Made by a program: the position numbers and the translations under genes. The notes under the pieces are model-generated. The model ran no database searches, was not told the origin of the DNA, and saw only the letters and a program-made list of their open reading frames with translations. From contig JAHHMJ010000241.1 in NCBI GenBank assembly GCA_018678395.1, forward strand, positions 1 to 22,134: 22,134 nt of DNA, written 5' to 3'. Source of the stretch: Gemmatimonadota bacterium. Its GTDB lineage: Bacteria > Gemmatimonadota > Gemmatimonadetes > Longimicrobiales > Gaopeijiaceae. This document shows, in pieces, positions 1 to 6,952 of the stretch (the stretch's first letter is position 1; the number at the start of each line of letters is the position of its first letter).

Positions 1-1
1 T

Positions 2-1621
2 CCCGGCATCGAACTGATGCCCGCGATCTCGCCGGATGGGCAGGAAGTCGCCTACGTCGCCGAAGCCTCGGCCTCCGAGCCGAGTCGGGTCCTCGTGCAG
101 AGCCTGAGCGGCGGCCAGCCGACGCGGGTATCCGACGAGGGAGCGGACGGTGAGGCATACCCCCAGTGGACGGCGGACGGAGCGTCCCTCTCCTTCCACG
201 CGGGCGGGGTGGCCTATCAGGTAGGCGCCAGAGGGGGGACCCCCCGACCCATCATGCAGGTCGAGTCCGGAACCAGGACGTACGGTGCCTGGTCACCCGA
301 TGGGACCCGATTCGCCTACGTGGGCGGCGGGAGTGGCGAAACGGGGATGTATGTTCGAGAGAATGAGGTGGAGACGAAGATCGCCGACATCGGTGGGACG
401 GCCAACTCGCTCGCATGGTCTCCGGATGGGCGGTGGATCGCCTACGCCGAGGGAAACGCGGATTGGACCCGCCTGGGGTTCTTCTTCGGGAACGTCTCTC
501 CCTCTGCCGTGATGGTCGTCGCGGCGGATGGCGGTACTCCGGTCGAGGTGGCACCGAGCCAGTACCTCAATGTCGCTCCTGCCTTTCTGCCCGACGGGCG
601 GCTCCTGTTCGTCTCGGCGCGTGGAGGTGTGCGCGACGTCTACCTGGTGGAGTTGACCCCGGACGGCGCACCGGCCGGGGAGCCCCGGCGGATCACGGCC
701 GGGCTCAATCCTCACAGCATCAGCGTTTCGGCCGACGGACGAAGGTTGGCCTTCGGGACGCTGAATCGAAGACGAAACCTGTACTCGGTCGAGATCCCGA
801 CGTCCGGCGTGGTCTCGGCCTACTCCGGAACTCCGGTCGTCGACGGTCCACAGGTGATCGAGGGCATGGCGGTCTCGCCCGACGGGCAGTGGCTCGCCTT
901 CGACTCCGACCGCGGGGGTACCCAGACGGCGTATCGTCGTCGCCTGTCGGGTGGGGAAGCGCTGCAACTGACGACGTCTCTTTCCGACGAGTTCGTGCGT
1001 TCATGGTCGCCAGACGGGTCCTTCATCGCCGGCCATGGCTTCAACGAAGGGGTGAGGGACATCTGGGTGTCCGACCCGGACGGCCTGTCCTTTCGATTCG
1101 TCCTGTCCAGCCCCTATCAGGACCGGTACCCGGACATCTCCCCCGACGGTCGACGGATCGCGTTCGGATCAGAACGTGATGATGACGGGACCTCTACCCT
1201 CTTCGTTTCGGAGGTGGACTCCCAGGGCCAGTGGGGCCCGCCGACCCCCATCGGCAAGGGGGCACAACCGCGTTGGTCTCCGGACGGCACGACGATCGCA
1301 TCGTCCTTCCAGGGGGAGGTGTTCCTGACGTCTCCCGAGGGTGGCGAGTCGAGGATCGTCCCGGTCGACAATGCGGGCGGGTTCGTCGCGGGCGTGGAGT
1401 GGGTCACGGATCAGGAGCTTGTCGTCATGCTGCTGTTTTCGGATCGGACCGCGGGGATATGGTCGCTCTCGAGGGCCGACGGGTCGCTCCGGGAACGGGT
1501 CCGGTTCGATGACCCGGCTCGTACGCCCCGCAGTGAGATGGCCGTCCACGACGGCAAAGTCTACTACACCTTCGGGGAGTTCGAGGCGGACATCTGGTTG
1601 ATGGAGATGACGTGGCGGTGA
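2..1621 (+). CDS. PD40/TolB-like beta-propeller protein, 5' partial
   Basis: The reading frame is open from base 2, so the true start lies upstream of the window and about 539 C-terminal residues are visible. About ten repeats carry the PD40 signature (WSPDG, ISPDGRR, VSPDGQW and similar), spaced roughly 40 to 60 residues apart, which is the hallmark of TolB-type six- or seven-bladed propellers. No signal peptide or membrane segment lies in the visible part. In Gemmatimonadota and Acidobacteriota, propellers like this often follow a Ser/Thr kinase domain or a winged-helix DNA-binding domain, or form a stand-alone periplasmic protein. The missing N-terminus would decide which. The gene ends 27 bp from the convergent DUF5916 gene, and no clear terminator lies between. 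The propeller fold is secure; the molecular role is not. Confidence 0.85.
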   Translation, partial: PGIELMPAISPDGQEVAYVAEASASEPSRVLVQSLSGGQPTRVSDEGADGEAYPQWTADGASLSFHAGGVAYQVGARGGTPRPIMQVESGTRTYGAWSPDGTRFAYVGGGSGETGMYVRENEVETKIADIGGTANSLAWSPDGRWIAYAEGNADWTRLGFFFGNVSPSAVMVVAADGGTPVEVAPSQYLNVAPAFLPDGRLLFVSARGGVRDVYLVELTPDGAPAGEPRRITAGLNPHSISVSADGRRLAFGTLNRRRNLYSVEIPTSGVVSAYSGTPVVDGPQVIEGMAVSPDGQWLAFDSDRGGTQTAYRRRLSGGEALQLTTSLSDEFVRSWSPDGSFIAGHGFNEGVRDIWVSDPDGLSFRFVLSSPYQDRYPDISPDGRRIAFGSERDDDGTSTLFVSEVDSQGQWGPPTPIGKGAQPRWSPDGTTIASSFQGEVFLTSPEGGESRIVPVDNAGGFVAGVEWVTDQELVVMLLFSDRTAGIWSLSRADGSLRERVRFDDPARTPRSEMAVHDGKVYYTFGEFEADIWLMEMTWR

Positions 1622-1648
1622 CTGGTTCCTTAGAGCCGCCCCCGCCTC

Positions 1649-3958
1649 CTAGTACCGCAACAGCCGCGTCAGCTTGATCGCGAGCGCCCGTGTGCGCAGC
1701 CCCGTCCCGCCGAAGCCCGTGTCCCGGTCGTCCGTCCAGACCACGAAGAGCTCACTGCCCGGGGCGTACTCCCAGCGGAAGCGCACGTTGCTCGACAGGT
1801 AGTCGGTGGCCGTGTTGTACTGGACGAGCGCGCTCGCGAACATGCGCGGCGAGAAGGCGTAGTCGGAGCGCAGCCGGAATACGGTCTGGTCGGAGTCGCC
1901 CTCGGGCAGGTCGATCAGGTTCAGGCTGACCCCCGGCTCCAGCGAGAACTGGTTCGTGACGACGAGACGGCCCTGGCTCAGGCTGAGCGACTTCAGCTCG
2001 CCGTGGTAGTACGCGCCCCACTGGTACGAGACGCTTCCGGACAGTCGTCGCTGCTCGCCCGCGCGGAACCACAGGCGATTGTTCGTGAACGTGTACCGCC
2101 CCCTCGGCACGGCGAGGTCCGTCGCGACCTCGAACGGCACGTCCAGCCGATCGAAGTCCCGTGTCCGCGTGAACGACAACTGGTCGGCGCTCTCCATCTC
2201 GACCGAAAAGCGGCCCGACTGGCGTCGCGACTCCATCCTGCCGGCCCCGTCCTCGAAGTAGTCGAGGTTGCCCTGCCACGTCAGCTTGCGAATCCAGGAG
2301 ATCGAGGCGGGACGGGGCGAGAAACGCAGCGAGCCCGACGACTTGTCGAAGTCCGAGCGTCGCAGGAAGCCGACCTCGGGGTTGAACGCTTCGCCGATCG
2401 AGAGGTGGGAGGCCGTGACGCCGTAGGTGTCCCCGGAGTAGTTGAGCGCGGCCTGCCACGAGGTGTCGTCGCCGCCTAGCGTCGGCGTCTCCGTGCGGGC
2501 CCAGTAGCCGCCCATCTCGAAGTTGTCGCCGAAGCCGAACGATGCGTCGAGGCCGTACGACTGGCTCGACCCGCCGCCGTCGACCGCCACCGAGCGGTTC
2601 GTGAACAGCGCGCCGACGGCGGAGCGCGTCAGGATATCGCGTTTGACCCGGACGACCGAGTAGTTCGTGCTCTCGATGCCGGTCTCCTCGATGTCCCCGG
2701 TCTGGATGTTCACCGCGCCCACCGAGAACGGTCCGACCTTCCCGGTCACACGTCCGCCCGCCCGGATGGGGACGACCTCACCGCGGTCGAGCCCGATCCG
2801 GCGGCTGTAGAAGAGCGTGGGGCGATCGCCTCCCCCTCGGCTGAATCCCCCTCCTCCACCTCTACCGAAGAAGCTTCCCGAACCGCCCTGCCCGAAATCG
2901 AAGGTCCCGCGTCCCTCCAGGAAGAACTCGCGCTTCTCCGGGAAGAAGAGGGAGAAGCGCGTCAGGTTGACCTGCTGCTCGTCGACCTCGACCTGAGCGA
3001 AGTCGGTGTTGACCGTCACGTCTGCCGTCAGGTTGGCCGTCAACCCGTATTTGAGGTCGAGGCCGATGTCCCCCGTCACATCGTTGGAGACCGCGGGGTC
3101 GACCAGACGGTTCGTCGTCAGTCCGCCGATCGCGTACGGCTTGAGCTCGAGGTTGTTGCCGGCCGACGGCAGTTCGAGGCCGACCAGCGTCCCCCCCACC
3201 GAGACCTTGTTGAGCCCCTGCGGCCCGGCCATGGAGGTCGGGACGGGGTTCAGGTAGGTCCACTCGTTCTTGTGGCGGATCGAGCGACGGATCTGGAAGC
3301 CCCAGAGCTGATCGTCTCCCGAGACGTACCGCAGCGACTTGAAGGGGATCTCCATCTCGACGACCCATCCCCCGTCGAACTCACCTCCGACCACGTCCCA
3401 GACCGGATTCCAGTCGGTGTTGGAATTCCCTTCGTCGACCACGGAGTAGTCGGAGCGCGCGCCGAGCGGGTTGGCGTAGAACATCACGCCGCTCCGCCGG
3501 TCGTAGAACGTGTCGAACATGACGCCGAAGTGCTCGTTGTTCCGGTTGCCGGGTGTGTCCCGGCGCAGCTCGTTGACGACCCACTCCTCGGGTGGCGCCG
3601 TGTCGAAACACCGGCAGGTGACGTAGATGTTCTCGTCGTCGAACATGACCCAGACGTCGGTCCGTTCGGTGGCCGGTGATCCCGCGTCGGGCACGACCTG
3701 CACGAAGTCGCCGAATGGCGCGTAGTCCGAGTACACGGCCTCGTCGAGCCGGCCGTCGAGCGTCAGCGGCGCGTCGAGCCGGATGGCCCGTACGGTCGCG
3801 CGGCCCCGGTCGTCTCGAGTGATCGACTGCGGCCACTCGGGCGGCGGCGAACCGTCGAGAACCGGTCCGGTCTGCTGGGCGTGGAGCGCCGGGGTGCCGG
3901 CCCCGAGGGTCAGCGTGAGAACGGCGGCGATCGGCAGGATGGAACGTGTACCTAGCAT
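1649..3958 (-). CDS. DUF5916 outer-membrane protein with CBM9-like N-terminal domain
   Basis: 769 residues. Residues 1-28 form a signal peptide ending in ALHAQ. A carbohydrate-binding family 9-like domain follows at about 60-240, opening with LTLDGRLDEAVY, a hallmark of this group. The rest (about 270-769) has the alternating pattern of an outer-membrane beta-barrel and ends in an aromatic residue (LLRY). The sequence FFPEKREFFLEG is a strongly conserved DUF5916 motif. A glycine-rich stretch (about 358-376) lies just after it and is common in this family. DUF5916 proteins are numerous in Gemmatimonadota and Bacteroidota and are thought to bind or import carbohydrate- or peptide-derived ligands, but no substrate is established. 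The ATG at 3956-3958 has only a weak GGA-type ribosome site. An inverted repeat lies 12 bp upstream. The gene appears monocistronic. Confidence 0.9.
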   Translation of the reverse strand: MLGTRSILPIAAVLTLTLGAGTPALHAQQTGPVLDGSPPPEWPQSITRDDRGRATVRAIRLDAPLTLDGRLDEAVYSDYAPFGDFVQVVPDAGSPATERTDVWVMFDDENIYVTCRCFDTAPPEEWVVNELRRDTPGNRNNEHFGVMFDTFYDRRSGVMFYANPLGARSDYSVVDEGNSNTDWNPVWDVVGGEFDGGWVVEMEIPFKSLRYVSGDDQLWGFQIRRSIRHKNEWTYLNPVPTSMAGPQGLNKVSVGGTLVGLELPSAGNNLELKPYAIGGLTTNRLVDPAVSNDVTGDIGLDLKYGLTANLTADVTVNTDFAQVEVDEQQVNLTRFSLFFPEKREFFLEGRGTFDFGQGGSGSFFGRGGGGGFSRGGGDRPTLFYSRRIGLDRGEVVPIRAGGRVTGKVGPFSVGAVNIQTGDIEETGIESTNYSVVRVKRDILTRSAVGALFTNRSVAVDGGGSSQSYGLDASFGFGDNFEMGGYWARTETPTLGGDDTSWQAALNYSGDTYGVTASHLSIGEAFNPEVGFLRRSDFDKSSGSLRFSPRPASISWIRKLTWQGNLDYFEDGAGRMESRRQSGRFSVEMESADQLSFTRTRDFDRLDVPFEVATDLAVPRGRYTFTNNRLWFRAGEQRRLSGSVSYQWGAYYHGELKSLSLSQGRLVVTNQFSLEPGVSLNLIDLPEGDSDQTVFRLRSDYAFSPRMFASALVQYNTATDYLSSNVRFRWEYAPGSELFVVWTDDRDTGFGGTGLRTRALAIKLTRLLRY

Positions 3959-3969
3959 GTGGTCCAGGG

Positions 3970-3998
3970 CTTGAACGGTGCGGGATCAGCCGCTCAAG
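3970..3998 (-). promoter_or_regulatory. Inverted repeat upstream of the DUF5916 gene
   Basis: Two 9-base arms, CTTGAACGG (3970-3978) and CCGCTCAAG (3990-3998), are complementary except at one position that would be a G-U pair in RNA. An 11-base loop separates them. The element ends 12 bp before the DUF5916 start codon, so it could be an operator or an RNA hairpin in the leader. It also lies downstream of vapC, so it could end that transcript, but no T-run follows. The function is an inference. Confidence 0.35.
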
Positions 3999-4048
3999 AT
4001 CCCCGAGGGCGGTCCGCCGCGCCAGTAGCGGGGGCGGGGCCCGGGGGG

Positions 4049-4450
4049 CTACACCAATTCCAACCCCGTCTCTTCAGCGATGGCCTCGAAGTCGCGATCC
4101 AGCGCGAGCACGGGAAGGTCCGCCCGGAGCGCCACCGCGGCGATCAGGCAGTCGACGCTCGAGCGCACGGTATGCCCACGTCGACGGCACCCCCGGTAGA
4201 TCTGAGCGGCCCGCTCGGCGTCGCGGAGTCCCTCGAGCGGACGCAGTTCCAGTGACACGAGGAGCCTCCGGAGTCGGTCGGCGTGCGCCTCGCTCTGCGC
4301 GCCCATCAGCACCTCGAAGACGATGGGCTCGGTGATCGCCACGCGGCGTCGGGCGGCCAGCAGCTCGCGGAGTCGCACATTCGTGGGGCTTTCGGTCCGC
4401 CTGAGGTATTCGACCCACGCCGACGAGTCGACGAGCACGGGGCGTTCCAC
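4049..4450 (-). CDS. vapC: VapC-type PIN-domain ribonuclease toxin
   Basis: 133 residues, the usual length for a single PIN domain. The four acidic positions that coordinate Mg2+/Mn2+ are visible: D8 (VLVDSSAWVEYL), E46 (PIVFEVLMG), D100 (SVDCLIAAVAL) and D118/D120 (LALDRDFEAIA). The toxin is therefore expected to be an active endoribonuclease; VapC toxins typically cut tRNA or the ribosomal RNA sarcin-ricin loop. It starts with GTG at 4448-4450, one base after the antitoxin stop codon, so the pair is almost certainly co-transcribed and translationally coupled. The PIN fold and the toxin role are secure from motifs and context. The RNA target is unknown. Confidence 0.93.
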   Translation of the reverse strand: MERPVLVDSSAWVEYLRRTESPTNVRLRELLAARRRVAITEPIVFEVLMGAQSEAHADRLRRLLVSLELRPLEGLRDAERAAQIYRGCRRRGHTVRSSVDCLIAAVALRADLPVLALDRDFEAIAEETGLELV

Positions 4451-4451
4451 G

Positions 4452-4886
4452 CTACTCGATCACGTCGGGCGGGCGGTTCCCGGCGCGAATCTCGTCCAGG
4501 TCCCCAAACCATCCCGTGCCCTCCATCGCCAGCATCTCCTCGCGGCTCATCGGCGGCTCCGCGGCACGCTGGAGCGCGAACTCCACCGCCGCATGCCGAG
4601 TCGGGAAGCGGTAGCGCTCCATGACGAGGTGGAGGAGGCGGTCGTTGACCAGCACCGGCGAGCGCGAGGGGGGCTCGTCGCGGTACCGGGCATGGGCCTC
4701 GTGCACTGCGGAGGGCGGCTCGACGGCGTCCGGGTCCGAAGGCGGCGCGGCACCGAGTGCCGGACCGCGTGCCTCACGCAGCACCCGCCGCACCCACTCC
4801 GATGTGGTCAGGCGGGCGCGTTGGGCGGCGTGCCGGATCTCCTCCAACTCCGTGTCATCCATGACGACTTGTAGGCGCGTACTCAT
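4452..4886 (-). CDS. vapB: VapB-type antitoxin with two ribbon-helix-helix domains
   Basis: 144 residues, long for a VapB (commonly 70-90). Residues 1-40 look like a CopG-type ribbon-helix-helix: a short strand (RLQVVM) and two helices ending in [13 protein letters not shown]. Residues 41-75 are a Pro/Ala/Glu-rich linker. Residues 76-144 look like a second, complete VapB (DUF2191 type): strand PVLVNDRLL, helices with [13 protein letters not shown], then the toxin-wrapping tail [20 protein letters not shown]. The tail normally occupies the toxin active site. The first domain resembles antitoxins that otherwise stand alone with other VapC toxins. The ATG at 4884-4886 has no Shine-Dalgarno sequence and lies inside a palindrome. 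Domain calls rest on motif reading, so the second RHH is less certain than the tail. Confidence 0.85.
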   Translation of the reverse strand: MSTRLQVVMDDTELEEIRHAAQRARLTTSEWVRRVLREARGPALGAAPPSDPDAVEPPSAVHEAHARYRDEPPSRSPVLVNDRLLHLVMERYRFPTRHAAVEFALQRAAEPPMSREEMLAMEGTGWFGDLDEIRAGNRPPDVIE

Positions 4887-4899
4887 GACATGAGTATAT
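4881..4899 (-). promoter_or_regulatory. Palindromic operator and -10 element over the vapB start
   Basis: ACTCATG-A-CATGAGT (4881-4895) is a perfect 7-1-7 palindrome that contains the vapB start codon (4884-4886). On the minus strand the hexamer TATACT (4894-4899) is a good -10 box partly inside the palindrome. It would place transcription initiation near 4886-4888, at or next to the ATG. A further CTCATGA copy lies at 4904-4910, exactly 22 bp from the copy at 4882-4888. No convincing -35 box was found. Ribbon-helix-helix antitoxins usually repress their own operon from sites like this. Confidence 0.6.
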
Positions 4900-4913
4900 C
4901 GCGCTCATGAATG

Positions 4914-4939
4914 CCGGGCCATGTCGGGATCGGCCCCGG
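4914..4939 (-). terminator. Candidate hairpin after the CoA-transferase gene
   Basis: CCGGGCC (4914-4920) can pair with GGCCCCGG (4932-4939) with one bulged C and an 11-base loop. It lies 6 bases beyond the stop codon of the acyl-CoA transferase gene and just before the vapB promoter region. No T-run follows, so intrinsic termination is uncertain. Confidence 0.3.
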
Positions 4940-4945
4940 ACCTCT

Positions 4946-6829
4946 CTACTGGGCCTCGAGCTTCCGCACGAAGGGGATCTTGAGGTTGTACACCCCCTGG
5001 CTCAGGCGGCTCTCCACCTGGTACCCGCTATGGTGGAAGACGCCGAGCATGCGGTCGTTCGCCCGGAGTACGTCAGCGGTGAACCCGGCGATGCCGTTGC
5101 GCCGGGCGGCGTCCACGAGGGCGTTCATCAGGGCCTTGCCCAGGCCTTTGCCCTGCCAGTCGTCCCGTACGAGGAACGCGGATTCGGCGAAGTTCGTGCG
5201 GGGGTCCTTCAGATAGTGAGCGATGCCCAGCACGGCGGCGCTCTCGCTGCGATCCTCCAGGACCACCACAGCCATGTCGGCCTCGTAGTCGATGCGCAGC
5301 AGCTCCTGGAGCTGCTCATGGGGCATGGCCTTGATCATGCGGAAGAAGCGGTAGTGCACCGACTCGGGCGAGAGCTTGTAGAAGAACTCCCTGAGCTTCG
5401 GCTCGTCGGTGAGCTTCAGCGGGCGCATGAAGACCGTGCCGCTGTCCCGGAGCTCCAGCGTCTGCTCCATGTCCTCCGGGTATGTGGCGATGCGGAAGGG
5501 CATCTCGATCTGATCGGCGTAGACCATGTTGCGCATCTTGGCCTCCGCCAGGAGCCACGGTCGGAATTTCGGGTGCGCGACCTCGATGAGGGCCATGGCC
5601 CGTTCCCGAATGGACTTTCCGTGGAGGTAGGCTGCGCCGTATTCGGTGACGACGTAGTGGACGTCGCCCCGGCTGGTCACGACACCCGCGCCCTGTTTCA
5701 GGTGGGGCACGATACGGGAGATGGTCTCGTTCTTCGCCGTCGAGGGCAGAGCGATGATGGGCTTGCCCCCCTCGGAGCGCGCCGCCCCGCGGACGAAGTC
5801 CACCTGTCCCCCGATGCCGCTGTAGAACAGTTCTCCGAGCGAGTCCGCGCAGACCTGGCCCGTGAGGTCCACTTCGATGGCGGCGTTGATGGAGATCATC
5901 TTCTCGTTCTGGGCGATGATGAACGGGTCGTTCGTGTACTCCGTGGGGTGGAACTCCACCAGGGGGTTGTTGTCCAGGAAGTCGTAGAGCTTGCGGGAGC
6001 CCATGACGAAGCTGGCGACGATCTTGCCCTTGTGGAGCGTCTTCCTGGCGTTGGTGACGATGCCCTTCTCGACGAGCGGGATGACGCCGTCGCTGAACAT
6101 CTCCGTGTGGATACCCAGGTCCTTGAAATCGTCCAGATAGTGCAGCACGGAGTCCGGGATGGTACCGATGCCGAGCTGCAGCGTTGCGCCATCTTCGATG
6201 AGGTTGGCCACGTGCTTCCCGATGCGCCGGGCGAGCTCGTCGGGCTCTCCCTGGGGCGCTTCGAGGATGGGACGGTCGCTGGCGACCAGCCGATCGATGT
6301 CACGGACGTGGATGAAGCAGTCGCCCAGCGCCCTGGGCATGGTGGAGTTCACCTCGGCGATGACGTACCGGGCGCTTTCCGCGGCGGACTTCACGATGTC
6401 GGTGGAGACGCCGTAGCTGCAGTACCCGTGCTCGTCCGGGGGACTCACCTGGATGAGGGCGACATCGATGACCACCCGGCCGCTCCGGAAGAGGGCGGGG
6501 ATCTCGGAGAGGAAGATGGGCGTGTAGTCCGCACGGCCTTCGGAGATGGCATTGCGGACGTTGGGCCCGATGAAGTAGGCGTTGTGACGGAAGTGTTCGT
6601 CGAACTTGGCCTCCGCGTACATCGCCACGCCCAGCGTGAGGATGTGCACGATCTCCGTGTCCCGGATGCTCGTGCGCGCCGAGAGGGCCTCCACGAGGTC
6701 CTGGGGCTCAGCGGCTCCCGAGCCTACGAAGACGCGTTGCCCCGGCCTCACGACCGAGACCGCCTCCACGGCGCTGGCCACTTTGTCGGCGAAGCGTTCC
6801 TGCCACGGAATCCCACGGGCGGCAGCCAT
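4946..6829 (-). CDS. Acetyl-CoA hydrolase/CoA-transferase fused to a GNAT acetyltransferase
   Basis: 627 residues from the ATG at 6827-6829, chosen because GGAG lies five bases upstream and homology-like sequence begins there; the frame is open further up. Residues about 10-440 are an acetyl-CoA hydrolase/transferase of the 4-hydroxybutyrate or succinyl-CoA:acetate type. Landmarks are EVNSTMPRALGD (159-170), GIGTIPD (220-226), IHTEMFSDG (240-248, E243 a candidate for the glutamate that forms the CoA thioester), NAAIEVDLTGQV and the FYSGIGGQVDFVRGA loop (335-349). TEYGAAYLHGKSIRER (395-410) is typical of the C-terminal half. Residues 465-627 form a GNAT domain with the acetyl-CoA pyrophosphate motif QGKGLG (559-564). 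It follows acs by 123 bp on the same strand and probably shares its transcript. The substrates (acetate, succinate, propionate or hydroxybutyrate) cannot be told apart here. Confidence 0.9.
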   Translation of the reverse strand: MAAARGIPWQERFADKVASAVEAVSVVRPGQRVFVGSGAAEPQDLVEALSARTSIRDTEIVHILTLGVAMYAEAKFDEHFRHNAYFIGPNVRNAISEGRADYTPIFLSEIPALFRSGRVVIDVALIQVSPPDEHGYCSYGVSTDIVKSAAESARYVIAEVNSTMPRALGDCFIHVRDIDRLVASDRPILEAPQGEPDELARRIGKHVANLIEDGATLQLGIGTIPDSVLHYLDDFKDLGIHTEMFSDGVIPLVEKGIVTNARKTLHKGKIVASFVMGSRKLYDFLDNNPLVEFHPTEYTNDPFIIAQNEKMISINAAIEVDLTGQVCADSLGELFYSGIGGQVDFVRGAARSEGGKPIIALPSTAKNETISRIVPHLKQGAGVVTSRGDVHYVVTEYGAAYLHGKSIRERAMALIEVAHPKFRPWLLAEAKMRNMVYADQIEMPFRIATYPEDMEQTLELRDSGTVFMRPLKLTDEPKLREFFYKLSPESVHYRFFRMIKAMPHEQLQELLRIDYEADMAVVVLEDRSESAAVLGIAHYLKDPRTNFAESAFLVRDDWQGKGLGKALMNALVDAARRNGIAGFTADVLRANDRMLGVFHHSGYQVESRLSQGVYNLKIPFVRKLEAQ

Positions 6830-6893
6830 TGGTTCTCCACTCGTTCGGTGAAGGGACTCGGGAGGGCCGGAAGAGGCCCTGGAACCGAATGAA

Positions 6894-6947
6894 GCGGGGG
6901 TGAACCCCGATGGATCCACCCCCGCCGTGCGACCTCGCGAAGAGGTC
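6894..6947 (-). terminator. Two hairpins between acs and the CoA-transferase gene
   Basis: Immediately after the acs stop codon, GACCTC (6931-6936) pairs with GAGGTC (6942-6947) around a 5-base loop. A stronger stem follows: GCGGGGGTG (6894-6902) with CACCCCCGC (6917-6925), nine perfect pairs and a 14-base loop. Only a mixed TTCATTC tract comes next on the minus strand, so this may be a leaky terminator or an RNA-processing/stability element that sets the ratio of the two gene products. Confidence 0.4.
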
Positions 6948-6952
6948 CCCGC

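Noticed and set aside
4049..4886. Toxin-antitoxin pair as part of a mobile element
   Set aside because: No transposase, integrase, terminal repeats or obvious base-composition change was seen around it. The pair sits cleanly between housekeeping genes.
4907..6892. Long open frame on the plus strand opposite the CoA-transferase gene
   Set aside because: It mirrors a gene with clear catalytic motifs. Long antisense frames are common in GC-rich DNA, and the translation, rich in Val, Asp, Glu, His and Leu, shows no recognisable domain.
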